A DNA stretch of 64,000 nt from Thunnus maccoyii (GCF_910596095.1 NC_056538.1:14829501-14893500); one strand, 5' to 3'. Positions 1 through 11,459 are shown, counted from the stretch's first letter. Numbers and translations: made by a program. The notes: generated by a model from the letters alone, not told the origin.

Positions 1-312
1 TGGAAAGCAAAATTCATTAACAGTCAGTGCTGTAGGTTCACAATCTTTATAGACATATAGGCCCAGCTAAGCAGAAAAAAAAATTTAATACATTGTTTGT
101 AAGCATTAGAAAAAATAGAAAAAGTAAAGGTGTGAAACATGAAAATTTACTCATACTAAAACTTATTTTCTTCAAATGCTAAATGATGAGACCTGAGACT
201 ATCTGTTGTATTTCTGCTGTAACCCTGGTTTAGTATTTTTCTGTCCTTGTGTGTCTCTCACTTCCTCACTGTCTCAGTAATTGAAATGTATTTTAACATG
301 TGTTTGTTGTAG
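1..312. other. Intronic or intergenic flank, no gene seen
   Basis: AT-rich DNA with no convincing exon. The last 40 bases before position 313 are T-rich and end in AG, which fits a splice acceptor for the chordc1-like exon that follows. Confidence 0.5.
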
Positions 313-417
313 TAGTCAGGAGCCCCTGGTTAGATTGCAAACAAAAGGTGTCGTCATCACTGAGACAGTCTCTTGAAAATCTTGACCTAAATGACAGTAA
401 TCCCACCGACGACACAG
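313..417 (+). pseudogene. chordc1: chordc1-like linker exon (possible relic)
   Basis: An open frame of about 34 codons lies between an AG acceptor (alternatives at 312, 315 and 319) and a GT donor at 418 (CACAG|GTACAC). The translation contains QKVSSSLRQSLENLDLND. This resembles the linker between the two CHORD domains of CHORDC1 (morgana, an HSP90 co-chaperone), where vertebrate proteins have a helix of the type KISASLKQALDKL. The frame is intact and ends in phase 1. No following CHORD exon was found to the right until the decayed pieces at 48596-49319, about 48 kb away. It may therefore be the last surviving upstream exon of a broken gene, or part of a gene whose other exons lie outside the window. 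The identification rests on recall of the family, not on an alignment. Confidence 0.5.
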
Positions 418-599
418 GTACACACATTAATTTAAGAGGTCTCTACAGAGTTGCATGAATGCAGATGCAAATTCAATGTGGAGAAAACGCGAGTGTAAAC
501 TGTGCTTTGTGATTGGAACAATTGACAGTGTACACCGAATAGGGTTAACCGTGCGTATACAGCTTTAAGAGTTTTACTTTTTTTGCACATAAAGGGTTA
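418..599. other. Intron-like DNA, nothing recognised
   Basis: Unique-looking sequence between the chordc1-like exon and the minisatellite. It starts with a GT donor and holds no other feature I can support. Confidence 0.4.
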
Positions 600-2545
600 A
601 CCTTGTCATTACACACCTGGAGCCCTGGTTCTTTACCCAGGGAAAGGTGCTCATTCCTTGGTACAAGACCTCCAGTGGTGCCCCTGGTTCCTGGAGGTCT
701 CCAGGGGACCTTGCCTAGTTCTTTATCCAGGGGAGGAGTTCTCATTCCTTGGTACCAAGGCTCCAGTGGTGCTACTGGTTCCTGGAGGTCTCCAAGTGAC
801 CTTGCCTGGTTCTTTACCCATGGGAAAAGTGTTCATTCGTGGGTACAAGACCTCCAGTGGTGCCCCTGGTTCCTGGAGGTCTTCAGGGGACCTGAGCTGG
901 CTCTTTACCCAGGCAAAATGTGGTCATTGCTGGGTAAGAGACCTCCAGTGATGCCCCTGGTTCCTGGAGGTCTCCCCTCCAGGAACTTTGGGTGGTTCTT
1001 CACTTGGAGGAAAGGTTCTCATTGCTGGGTACAAGATGTCCAGTGGTGCCCCATGGTCCTGGAGCTCCCTGTCAGATCCTGCTATATTCTGTAATTATAA
1101 CAGATTCTGACTCAGAGTGCCAGGGGCACAAGGGCTCCCAAGGCTCTCCAGGTGCTCCTGGAGCTCCAGGGGACTTTGGGCTGGTTCTTTACCTCAGGAA
1201 AAGGTGCTCAGTCCTGGGGAAGGGACCTCTCAGTGGTACCCCGGTTCCTGGAGGTCTCCAGTGGGACTTAGGCTGTCAGGCCCTGGCTCCTGGAGGTCTT
1301 CAGGGGACCTTGGCTGGCTCTTTACTGGGGGCAAGGGTGCTTATTCCTGAGTACAAGTGTACTAGGGGTGGGGCTGGCTCCTGGAGGTCTCCAGGCGGCC
1401 TCTCTTTGCCCTTTACCCAGGGGAAAGGTGCTCATTCCGGGGTAAGTGACCTCAGTTGGGGGGCCTGGTCCTCCAGGGGAACTTGGGTGGATCTACGTAG
1501 GGGAAGGGTGCTCCTTCCTGGGTACAAGTTAAGTAGGGGTGGGTCCAACTCCTGGAGTTCTACAGGGGACCTTGGCTCGATCTTTAGCGAGGGGAAGGTT
1601 GCTCATTCCTGGGTATGAGACCTCCAGTGTTGCCCCTGGTTCCTGGAGGTCCTCAGGGGGCTTTTGGCTGGTTATTCACACTGAGAGAGAGCTCATTCCT
1701 GGGAAGGAGAACACCATTGGGGAGCCTGGTTCTCCAGGGGAACTTGGCTGGATCTTTACCCAGGGGAGGGGTGATCATTCCCGGGTAAGGGACCTCCAGT
1801 GGTGCCCCTGGAGCTCCAGGGGACTTTGGTTAATTTTTCACCCAGCCTTTGAGGTCTCCAGGGGACCTTGGCTGGATGTTTACCCAGGGAAGGGTGCTCA
1901 TTCCTGGGTAAGGGAGTTTTGGTGGGGGGCCTGGTTTTCCAGGGGAACTTGGCCAGATCTTTACCCAGGGGAAGGGTGCTGATTCCTGGGTAAGGGACCT
2001 CCAGTGGTACCCCTGGAGCTCCTGGGCCTTGGTCTGGTTCTTTACCCAGGAAAGGGTGCTCATTCCTGGGTAAGGGACCTCCAGTGGTGTCCCTGGAGCT
2101 CCAGGGGACTTGGTCTGGTTATTTACCCAGAGAGAGAGCTCATTCCTGGGTAAAAGACATCCAGGTGTGCCCCTGGAGGTGTCCAGTGGGACTTTGGTTA
2201 ATTTTTCACCCAGCCTTTGAGGTCTCCAGGGGACCTTGGCTGGATGTTTACCCAGGGAAGGGTGCTCATTCCTGGGTAAGGGAGTTTTGGTGGGGGGCCT
2301 GGTTTTCCAGGAGAACTTGGCCAGATCTTTACCCAGGGGAAGGGTGCTGATTCCTGGGTAAGGGACCTCCAGTGGTACCCCTGGAGCTCCTGGGCCTTGG
2401 TCTGGTTCTTTACCCAGGAAAGGGTGCTCATTCCTGGGTAAGGGACCTCCAGTGGTGTCCCTGGAGCTCCAGGGGACTTGGTCTGGTTCTTTTACCCAGA
2501 TAAAGGGGCTAATTCCTGGTCCGCCCCTGGATCCTGGAGGTCCAG
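600..2545. repeat. 91-bp GC-rich minisatellite with collagen-like codons
   Basis: About twenty degenerate tandem units. In the first five, the GGT of GTGGTGCCCCTGG falls at 677, 768, 859 and 950, an exact 91-base spacing; later units vary by a few bases. Each unit has a pyrimidine-rich TTCTTTACCCAG, a CTCATTCCTGGGTAAGG block and a CCTGG/CCAGG-rich block. Long open frames run through it on both strands because 91 leaves remainder 1 on division by 3 and stops are rare. Read in frame, parts give Gly-X-Y runs such as GSPGAPGAPGD (near 1130-1170), so the unit may have grown from a collagen exon. I see no sign that it is a translated gene now. Confidence 0.85.
1821..2490. repeat. Higher-order duplication of four minisatellite units
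   Basis: The stretch beginning GGACTTTGGTTAATTTTTCA at 1821 recurs at 2189, an offset of 368 bases (about 4 x 91). The match is nearly perfect for about 300 bases, through roughly 2122 and 2490. This is a recent block duplication inside an older, more degenerate array, as expected from unequal crossing-over. Confidence 0.8.
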
Positions 2546-3480
2546 GTCTCCTGTTACCAATTGTCAAGTTCAAGCAACATGTCCATGAAAGTTCCATAAA
2601 GTCACTGACATCCTTTGTCTGGCCAACAAATTTGGCAAGTTTGTATGAGGTCTGATTGACTTGGGACCACCTGGGCTGGATAGCGGTGGTGTCCCACTGA
2701 ATGTGCAAGTGTACACTTGTCCAAAAATGTCACTAAAGAGTCCCAAAAAGGCCCCTAAAGTTGGGAAGTTTGTCCTGTGAAAGCTGTTATTGGAAGCTGT
2801 CACGGTAAGGTTATATTAATTCTGACCTTATGGAACTGTCCTGTGAGTTTTACGAGACCTTGGTTCAACTCATGAAAATCAGGTAAACCCCTTATCCCTT
2901 CGCTGAGATCGATTAGATAAAATATTCAGTGTGTTTTATAGTGACCCTACTGATCCGTCCCGTGAGTTTTAGCTAAAGACTAAAATCGTAATGACATCTT
3001 TAATGCTAGTACTTTTGTACTGTAAACCTTATAGTTACGCTTTTAACACTAGTACTTATGTATGAATGAAAAATTGCGGGCCTGTTCCACTACCTCATAA
3101 TTGTGTCCTGGAATTCTCTAACTCCCGTCCCACACCCGTGTAATTCTGTCCTCAAATCTCAAAAAGTTTTTACCCCTAGTACTTATGCTCTGAGAGACAT
3201 TGTGATCCCGTACCACACTTAGTAATTATGGCCTAGAAGACTTGTAATTTGATACATTTTTCAAAGTCCATTTTCTAGGTTTCTTGTAAAGAAGTACCAG
3301 TACCTATTGAAACTGTAATCTTAAGAAAACTTTTCCAGAAACCTTGTGATCTTGTACAAAGGATCTGTACTTATCTCTAGCGGTCAAAGTGTGAGTTACA
3401 CTTCCCTTGTGAAACTGTCATGGATACCAGTAAATGCATATGGGGCCCTAACTTTTACTTAAACTAATAGAGGGTAAGAA
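2546..3480. repeat. Degenerate repeat-like stretch without a gene
   Basis: No coding exon was found. Phrases recur loosely, for example CTAGTACTTATG near 3050 and 3174, CTAGTACTTTTGTAC near 3005, and GTCCTGTGAGTTTTA/GTCCCGTGAGTTTTA near 2839 and 2958. This suggests an old tandem repeat of about 110-130 bases. The period is not clean enough to define. Confidence 0.35.
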
Positions 3481-3527
3481 CATTCTGGAGTCTGGGTTGC
3501 ACATGCCCAAGATCTTCACGTCCAAGG

Positions 3528-3779
3528 ATGAGACCAAATCGGCAGCAGGGTGGTCCATTGTGCCTTGGAGTGAATCTTCACATGCTTTCCCTGGAATGCC
3601 ACGATGAACAGCTGGGCGGGTATCTCTACTGCCACAGCGCCCTGAATGTGGGTGGACTTGATGAGGTACAGTGGCTGCTGGAGAAGATGATACAGAGTAC
3701 TCCAGAAAACCAAGTGGAAAACTTAAAGGACTACCTTAGAGAAATGACCCAAGAGGATGAGTATGATATGGATGAATGA
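3528..3779 (+). pseudogene. 3' coding end of an unrecognised gene, acidic C-terminus
   Basis: An 83-codon frame ends in a TGA at 3777. It contains LGGYLYCHSALNVGGLDEVQ and a very acidic tail, EDEYDMDE. Just upstream (from about 3490) a second frame reads plausibly (KIFTSKDETKSAAGWS) but joins only by a frameshift, so this copy is probably broken. It is followed by about 300 bases of 3'UTR-like DNA. The codon pattern and conserved stop argue for real coding ancestry: inverted copies of the stop region and 3'UTR occur at about 17990-18175 and 35940-36125. I do not recognise the family. A processed or captured gene fragment is most likely; a genuine terminal exon of a local plus-strand gene is possible. 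Confidence 0.4.
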
Positions 3780-4075
3780 TAAACTTTTTCAGCTAAATTG
3801 GGTTTTAAATAGTGTGAGTGCACATTTGTCTGTGTATGTGTCTTTTGTGCTTGACTCATTTTTAAAATGGATTTTGTTCCGTTTACATGTTTTCATTCAT
3901 TTACCTCTTTGGAAACAAAGGTTTTCATGTAATCACCATGGAAACCATTGACTGTACACAGTCAGTGATGTAAACACAGAGGTAGAAAAACTGAAGGGTG
4001 GATTCCAGCGACAAGCTGATATCTTCCCTTTGGTTCACAGAAGAATGTGATACCTAATGGTATAACATTGGAATG

Positions 4076-4081
4076 AATAAA
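4076..4081 (+). terminator. Polyadenylation signal AATAAA
   Basis: AATAAA lies about 297 bases after the stop of the unrecognised 3' coding end, a normal distance for a vertebrate 3'UTR. Confidence 0.4.
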
Positions 4082-4580
4082 AAAGACAGATGGCGCTGAG
4101 CTGTCTGCTCTGAAGAATGTTAAAAGGATATGTCTGGTGATATATTTTTCTTTTTGTCAATAAATCCAGTGAAATGACCAATAATGAATCAAAAATGAAT
4201 TTATGTAACGATTATTGCCTGTGTATCCAAGGCTGATATAGATTTTTACATTGTGCCATAGAGCTCCTTTTTTGTCAAAAATCTATTAAAATTAAATCAA
4301 CCAGCCTCACCGTTGCACTGGATGATGTGTCTTCATCACAATGAACATGGGTGCTGTAGTTTATTTTGACTCCAAAACACTGTACACACCATAAATACTA
4401 TGAAAATATAAGAATACCATACAAATTACATATATTACTAGAGCACCAAATATGTATAAATCAGTGGCTGAAAATAGTCTCCAACAAATCTACAATGTGC
4501 TCCTGTTCGAGCAACGTTTGCCAAAAACTAGTGTCTAGCTATTTATGAAAGTATTGATCCTTGAAAAAAAAGAGAGGCTA
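4082..4580. other. AT-rich flank up to the array boundary
   Basis: No gene or recognised element. Similarity to the tandem unit begins abruptly at about 4581 (TATATGTGAC), where units 2 and 3 have a Tc1 relic immediately to the left instead. Confidence 0.5.
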
Positions 4581-4921
4581 TATATGTGACATTATCTTGA
4601 AAGATTTAACTCTTAAGGTAAAGGAAAGTGTTGAGAGATTAACTAACATTTTATTAGTTTTGATCTTTTCATGGGATTTGTTGATGGAAAATAAAACCAG
4701 CCTTGTCCTTGTTTGCTGAGTGACACTCTCAAGTTATCTTCTATGAAATATCTGAACAATTTCAGGTAAATACCCACCATCGTTAAGGTGGAAAAGGGTG
4801 ATCATCCTGGGCCCTGGATTTTTAATAGTGTAGATATGTTGTTCATGTTTTTGTTAGTAAATATGTATAAACCAATATAAGAGAAGGAAAAGGTGAAATA
4901 ATTGATCAAATCGATATAGTT

Positions 4922-4927
4922 TTTATT
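4922..4927 (-). terminator. Polyadenylation signal of lectin copy 1
   Basis: AATAAA on the minus strand, about 220 bases after the stop codon. It is repeated at equivalent places in unit 2 (23794-23799) and unit 3 (about 41735-41740). Confidence 0.5.
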
Positions 4928-5145
4928 GGATGAATGATAATAAACAAATGCTTACGTTACATTACTCACAGTACCTACATATTACAGAGAAAAAAGTTAT
5001 TAGAAAGGGTATGCTGAGTATAAAAACAGTATGCAAAAATCTTAGGTCTATTCAAATATAATCAATGTCAAAGGGAGAAGATGGAGAAGAGGAGGAAGAA
5101 TTTGAATATGACTCTTGTAGTTAGCAGTCCTCCAGTATACAGTCT

Positions 5146-5776
5146 TTATGTTGTAACTGCCAAGATAAAAGAGACAGAACATACAGTTAAAAGTACATTT
5201 CTGCTGTCACTTAGAAACCATGTAAACTGTCAAGTGATATACTTTGGTCCCAGTAGTCACATCATCATGTCAAGGCCTTTAATTCAAACCTGGACATTAA
5301 AAAAATAACAATCTCATGCCAGATTTGGACTTGAACAAAACAACAGCTTACCTTGGCAGATGAAAGGCAATTCATCAAAGCAGTGGGCATCCTGCCACTT
5401 GTAGGTGATTGACTCATTGACCCAGATGATCTTCCCACAGTGGTTGTTAACAGGGTCGATGGGGAAGCTGCTATTCCACTCACCGTTTTCAACTTCTGTA
5501 CCTGAGGTCCACATCCAGGGGACATTGCAGCCAAAGATGGATCTCTCCAGGCCGATCCACACCCCTCTCTGCAGGTTTATGTTTCCACAGTTCTCTTCCA
5601 GGAGCAACTTAACATCCTCCTGCACTGTCTCGTTGGTTATCTGAACCAGGGAGGAATTCTGTCCATGGCAGTGCTTCAGGGCACCAATCCAGGTTTTAGC
5701 GCTCTCGTAGAATCGGAGACCTGCACCATGTCAACACAAAACACAAAAGCAAGGTGAAATTTAAAGAAAGTGCATG

Positions 5777-5862
<86 letters not shown>

Positions 5863-7700
5863 TCCTCACATCCTCTGTCCTTTTCTATAAAGGCCAGTCA
5901 ACTCACCATGATATTCAGGAGTGTTTTATAGATCTTACACCAGAAGTATGCTTTGGGAATGCACAAATTTGGGAATACATTTGACTGAGGTGGATTAAAA
6001 CAATTTCTACTTTTGATAGAAATAATCTGGGTTATATTGTATTTTTTGTTGTATTTGTTGTTTTTTTTCATTAGATTGAAGAATAGAATTACTCTGAAGG
6101 TCATGGAATATTTGGTTTTCAATTTACTTATGGTTTTGAAGATAAAATATTATTATAAGGTGAATACATCTTGAAAACTACTATTATAACAACTGTAGGA
6201 CAGTTATATTGTGTAAAACAAAAGTACTTGCCTGTACTGTTGCCATCAGTAGACTTACAGGTGATAGAGTGTTGAGTAGTGTTTATTTCTGTATTGTTTC
6301 TTTTAAATTGTATGTTCACTGTCCTATTATGTATTGATGGCACAGAGAAATGTATTGTGCCTCTGTGGAAGAAAAATATACAGCTGATGAAAAAGCTTTT
6401 AAAATGTATGACACAAACATGCTGGCCCCTACAACTCATCACTGGCAGCAAATTTGAAAATCAACACTGCAGCATTACATTTTATAATTGTTATATTTTT
6501 TCTTGCTAACGAGGAGGATACACACAAGACTTATTTACCCATGAAGGTTGATACACTCGTCCTTGGCATTGAAATGTTTGCAACAGTGTTTTGCAGATTC
6601 TCCCTGTTCTGGTCCACCTAGGCAAACTTCAGAATCACTGTGACATGGCTTTACACACCCTGATAAATAGAAGCATTGAGTATTAAAAACAAAACACAGA
6701 AATGGTTAAAGTGGAACTGCAGATGCATATTGAAACCTGGACATACTTGCTGAATCCTTTTCTCTTGGCAAATGTGCAAGATTTAACTTCAATTCAAGAA
6801 ATCTTGAAAAGCAATCTTGCTAAAAACAGACAAGTGAAGAAAACAGAATTTGTCAAAAGATTTGCAGTGCTTACCTTTTACGTCCCTTAGATTTATATCA
6901 AAAGTGTTGGATTCATAGAGGAGGTTTTTCTCAAAACCTGTTTTGTTCCAGTTGTTTGGCACTTGCTTTCCCTGGGGCAGGACCATGACTTTCACGCTTT
7001 TTTTCAAGGGCTCGCAACATTTAAATTGGAAAATCCACCTGCCAGCTCTGCAATGGAGTGTAGCAATCCATTTATCAGGGCCCTCCCCGCACTCCTTGCT
7101 GAGAGTGGAATTGACTCCTCCTAGTGGCCATTGATCTCCTGTTCCTGAAACCAAGGGCAGCTGGATTGTTGCTGTAATGCAGATCACATCAGCAGTTTAG
7201 TTAGTAGTTCTTTATTGGTTTCTGTATTTCTTTACTTATTCACTAATAAAATTAATATGTTGAGGAAAATATGTAGATAGATAAATAAATACAGATGTAA
7301 AGTAATGTAATACAGTATGCTTTATTTATCACCCATTCCTGTGAATTTGTATCCTTTTTTTTGTATCTTTTTTCATTCATTATTCACATTTATGTTTTAA
7401 TCTTTTTAATTATGAATTGATTAAATGACATACTAAGTTAGCCAGGTCCACTTATGACCTTTTTATAAAAAATCTGCTGTAATATAAAATGTAATTAAAC
7501 ATAAAGGAAGAGAGATTGACAATAAAAAAAGAAACTTCTCTAAGTCCGCCCCCCAGGGCTTGGTGGCTAGATACCACTATATGTAGGTGAAGAATTGTTA
7601 GTTTTTTTATTTCTATTTGGGTGAACTGTCCCTTAATAGATTCTAATAAGGCAGTTATGAACATACCCAGCAGCAGTGGTAGATAGATCAAATGTGCCAT
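5146..7700 (-). CDS. Secreted C-type lectin-domain protein, copy 1
   Basis: Six coding exons on the minus strand: 7700-7667, 7171-6875, 6659-6539, 6362-6232, 5720-5352 and 5156-5146. Together they give 963 bases, 320 residues and TAA. Exon 1 starts MAHLIYLPLLL and continues into exon 2 as a hydrophobic signal peptide of about 20 residues. Exon 2 (residues about 12-111) is a cysteine-containing N-terminal region of unknown fold. Exon 3 is short and cysteine-rich. Exon 4 has several N-glycosylation sequons. Exon 5 (about 195-317) is the lectin domain, with VWIGL, WMW, six cysteines, WQDAHC and PFICQ. The usual EPN or QPD sugar-choice motif is replaced by DPV, so Ca-dependent sugar binding is uncertain. 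The last exon adds only Val-Thr-Thr. There is no transmembrane segment, so it is probably a secreted, heavily glycosylated recognition protein. Intron 4 has a GC donor (CAG|GCAAGT). All phases join; no stop or frameshift is seen. The family name is not recognised beyond the lectin domain. Confidence 0.85.
5780..5857. repeat. (CA)n microsatellite in lectin copy 1 intron 4
   Basis: About 39 CA units with one GC interruption. The equivalents in units 2 and 3 have different lengths (24641-24691 and 42582-42641), so it is a ready copy-specific marker. Confidence 0.95.
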
Positions 7701-9500
7701 GACCTGTAAACATACAGAAAAAAAAGTTTAAAGTGTGAGGAAAGAACACACCTGAGATGCAGATCACTGAGCTCATATCAAAGGGAATTTCATAAATAGA
7801 TGTGTCAGGTGCCTCTAACATGGTGTTAAATTTACATAACCAAACGGCGTGACTGTGTCCAGCTGTGAGAACAGTTAAGTGATCCTCAGTCAGCTTTCAG
7901 ATTTTGAAATTTCTTTGCAGACAGCACATCACAGTGGTGATAATGACCCACTGATCAGATCACATGACTAACTGTGACTTGATGGTGCACCCATTAGCTG
8001 ACAAAGGTCCACAAATCTCTTTTGGTAAAATAGATTCCCCTCCGCAGAGGATGACCAAATATCCAATGTGGATTTTGGAAACAGCTAAACTACTGCACTA
8101 ATAATTTAGTTCTCTTAAGACTTCAACTGGTGAGTGGTGGGCTACTGGCCACACAGAACACAGTGTGCTCCTCTTATTGTCTAAACACATGAAAGGAAAA
8201 CAGTACTAAAAAAAGAATTCTAATTTGCATAAGTCTTTGCATTTGCTTTGAGTTGCAAAAGAACAGACAATGGGCTTTATTTTCGTGGAGGTGCAACGAC
8301 CAGTGCAAGCAGCGCTCCGACACGCTTTGTGTGTCTGTGTGGTATTTTTGGTCACCAGCGCAGAGCGCATGGTGCACAAGTGGGAGGTTCATTCAAATGA
8401 AGCAGCACAAAGACAGATGTTGTATTTTGGGTGAAGTTTGGTCCTGTTTCTAGCGCAACGTCAATCCGCTGATGCTTTAGTGATTTTATCAACAGAATCA
8501 AACTAAATACTTGCTGCTGAAGTGTTGCAACAACGTATTGATGCTTAAAATATAAATTATGTATTTCAATTAAACACCCTTCAACCAAAATCGGCACAGA
8601 TAATAACGTTTAATGTGGTTGAAGCAGAAAAAGCCAGTTAATCAGTTTGCATTGATCTATAAATGAATGTAGGTGATTCTTACAGTATTTGCTGTCGACA
8701 GCTGTTTATACTGTATGAGAAGCCTCTCATTCAGTTCATTAAATCTCTGCAGCATCTAAGGGCAGCAGGACAGATATGTTGATAAATCCGCAGCCTCTGA
8801 GAAGTGTCGCGCCAGAGCGCAGTGCTTTTACGCACGGCCGTTCACTGTAAAGTACCTGTTGTCACCAGGCTGATACAGTATAATCACACACACCTCTACA
8901 AACATCAGTCTGGTCGGTTATAATTCGATATTCTGCTTTTTTATGAAGGAGACGTCGGGTTAGCAGCTCATCAGCCTCTTCTCTAACTTTCTTTTTGGCA
9001 AAAATAGCGTCTCATATTTTATCCTTGAAACACATCGTGGTGCAAACGCTGTTGTATAACATTAATTACTTAACTAAGTGACCAATACAATCGTATAAAC
9101 GGCTTCACCAAATCAATTTCTTTATTTTCTATTTCTGTCGATATTATAGTAACTAACTGATGAAAAAAACCTACTCCAGCTGTCTTTGGTTACAGATTTG
9201 TGGTGATGTGTGTTCATGTTGTGACGCTCTGAACCATCCAGACATTTAATGAAGAAAAGCTTTCCGTTTGTTGAGTTGTCGTTATCACGTTTAACTGTGA
9301 TTAATTTGATACAACTGTGTCAGAGCTTTGAGAGCAGTGATGTGACTGGCTAAGAGCTGATCTTTATTCACCTTCACTCATACATGAACCACAATAGCAG
9401 CTGCGTATGGAGACGCCCAAACAGTCCGTGCGCCTGCGGTGAAAATAGGTCCCAATATGTTAAAGTAAGTAAAATTGGAGTATTAAAGTGTCATGAAATA
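7701..9500. other. Upstream region of lectin copy 1, arm of an inverted repeat
   Basis: No coding exon upstream of the lectin ATG was identified; a 5'UTR exon cannot be excluded. Much of 7760-9480 recurs in inverted orientation at 12540-13216, with the part corresponding to about 8480-9350 missing there. The block 8780-8860 is locally CpG-rich (GTCGCGCC, ACGCACGGCCG) in otherwise AT-rich DNA and could belong to a promoter or to a transposon. It is duplicated at 26712-28640 and 44645-46900. Confidence 0.5.
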
Positions 9501-11230
9501 GATTTTTGTAGAATTTTAATATGACAGACAAACACCTAATGTTTATTACAAAGTGTAACATCACAAGGAAATAAGTTTTTTTTAATCATCCACAGTTTTC
9601 TCCAATTTAAATATCTATTTTACTGAATTCATACATTTGAATGAAATAATTCAACAGGATTAACCAAACTGAATACAGTGTCTTTTATTATATTAAAGCT
9701 GTTTTAATGTATAATAAACTTACCCAATCAATGAGGACTCATAACTGGCTCTCCTGATTGTGATGGCAGGGTGGGCAGGGAAATATAAACAGCTTTTACA
9801 GTACATCACTTTATAAAGCTGTGTACCTCTTCCGCTTTAAGAAACACACCCACACATGGATACTCATTTGTTTAAAAGGTGTGTCTTGCAGCTGAAAAGT
9901 CAGCCTGTCTAGTTAGGTGACTACGGTAATTAAATACCAAAGACACAGTATTTTTCCTGCAGTCCAACTGTCTTTTAATAAATCACTAAGGTGTATGCAT
10001 ATGGGCTCCCCGAGCTCTGCAGCAAGAGGAGCCCCTTGAACAGCTCACACAAACACTTTATACTTCCAGCCTCCATCCAACACAACCGTCAACACAAGCA
10101 CCTTGTGTGCAGTCACACTTCACTGTCTGCAGACACCTGTTTCCTGCAAGATAATCAATAATGATACCAAATGGAGTCATGCTGGTCTTGTACAGTTTCT
10201 AGTTCTTCAACAATCACTTCTTAGGGTCGGGGTCACACCGCGTATCATGCACTTTAGCACCTTTCCTATTTCTTCTTTCCTAACAGACGAGACATTCATT
10301 TCACCTGCACAAACAAAGTGCGAGACATCTTGGCAAGACATTTTGCTTAAAACAGAACAATATGATTATAACATATAAAGGTCAATAGACAGGCTCAATA
10401 GTGCATCATGTTCTTTAAGGACAAAACTGATTGGTTGAATATACTTCTATACCAGATTAATGATCATCAAAATATTATACAATAATATAGTAATTTCTCC
10501 AACAGTACACTGTAATTAATTTACTGTTATTCACCTGTGGGGCGAGCAACAGTAAATTAAAAAAAATCCCTGCAGACACATTGCATGTGTAATTTGGATA
10601 CGGTATGTATTTTCTTAAAAAAATGGAATTTTGGACATGGGGCTGTGAGGCTAGGAAGCGGGACAGCTCAGAGTACTGCTGGAATGACTACCGTGATCTG
10701 CGCTATCATCTTCTGACGCTGTGGTGTAATTTTATGAGTCTCATGAGTTGCTAAACGGAAAAGAACCTAATGGCGCAGAATGATTATGACAAGTATCATA
10801 AGTAATAAGTAGTAGTATGTTGAATTGTCATTATAATGAATATATAACCTCACAGACCACATATAATCAATGAAAGGGCACAAAAAAATGTTAAAAGAAT
10901 CTCACTTAATGCACTGGATAAACTGGAGGGTATGTTTGTGTTAAACTTCACTTTAAATGTGTGTTAAACTTCACTTTGAAATGTGTTTGTATCAAACTCA
11001 GTGTTTCAAAAAAAAAAGGAAAAAAAAGAGTGACTGTGGGAAAGGAGCAAGAAAAAGGGGGGTGTGAGGAGGCAAGTATGGCAGTGGAGAGAGAGCCAGG
11101 GGAAGCTCTGACAATAATGGTTATATGGTCCTTAGCAGTTACAAAAAATAGCTGGATGGAAATGGTCATGCCAGGTATGACCAGCTCGGGCCAAAACCTA
11201 TTTCAGAGATTTTGGGCCAACAACAGGTGA
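9501..11230. other. Repeat-derived spacer, no gene recognised
   Basis: AT-rich DNA between the inverted arms. It carries short open frames but none with recognisable protein character. It is copied nearly perfectly at about 28640-30370 and, more diverged, at 46920-48005. Confidence 0.4.
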
Positions 11231-11309
11231 CGTAAAAAAAAAAATAATATTGTGGTTGGCCATGTATGAAGAGGATGGACACAAGGCATGACCTATGCTG
11301 ACCCAAGGG

Positions 11310-11317
11310 TATATAAG
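11310..11317 (+). promoter_or_regulatory. TATA-box-like site in a transposon-derived block
   Basis: TATATAAG is followed within about 130 bases by the start of a transposon-like coding relic. The stretch about 11030-11450 looks like a retroelement-type promoter region: TATA box, then a short transcribed-leader-like segment. No matching second long terminal repeat was found, so the element class is open. The same site is at 30443-30450 in unit 2. Confidence 0.25.
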
Positions 11318-11459
11318 ACAACACCCTCAGTTGCGAAACTCAGAGCAACGGGGTGGTCTATTATGAACACTGTATTACTCTCCTTTTTTGCCTGGCATTA
11401 AAGTACATTTTTGCTGCTCAGAAACTCTGACTCCTGATTTTTGAACAACAAAGAGAAGT

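Noticed and set aside
603-2708. Long open frames on both strands across the GC-rich region, with collagen-like runs
   Set aside because: They follow the 91-base repeat, shift frame from unit to unit, lack exon structure and occur on both strands. Best explained by low stop density in a minisatellite.
5081-5308. 75-codon plus-strand frame repeated in all three units
   Set aside because: It is antisense to the last lectin exon and 3'UTR; its conservation is explained by duplication of the unit.
5676-5984. Open frames made of His-Thr or Cys-Val repeats
   Set aside because: Translations of the (CA)n microsatellite in a lectin intron; the same holds at 53383-54135 and 42568-42768.
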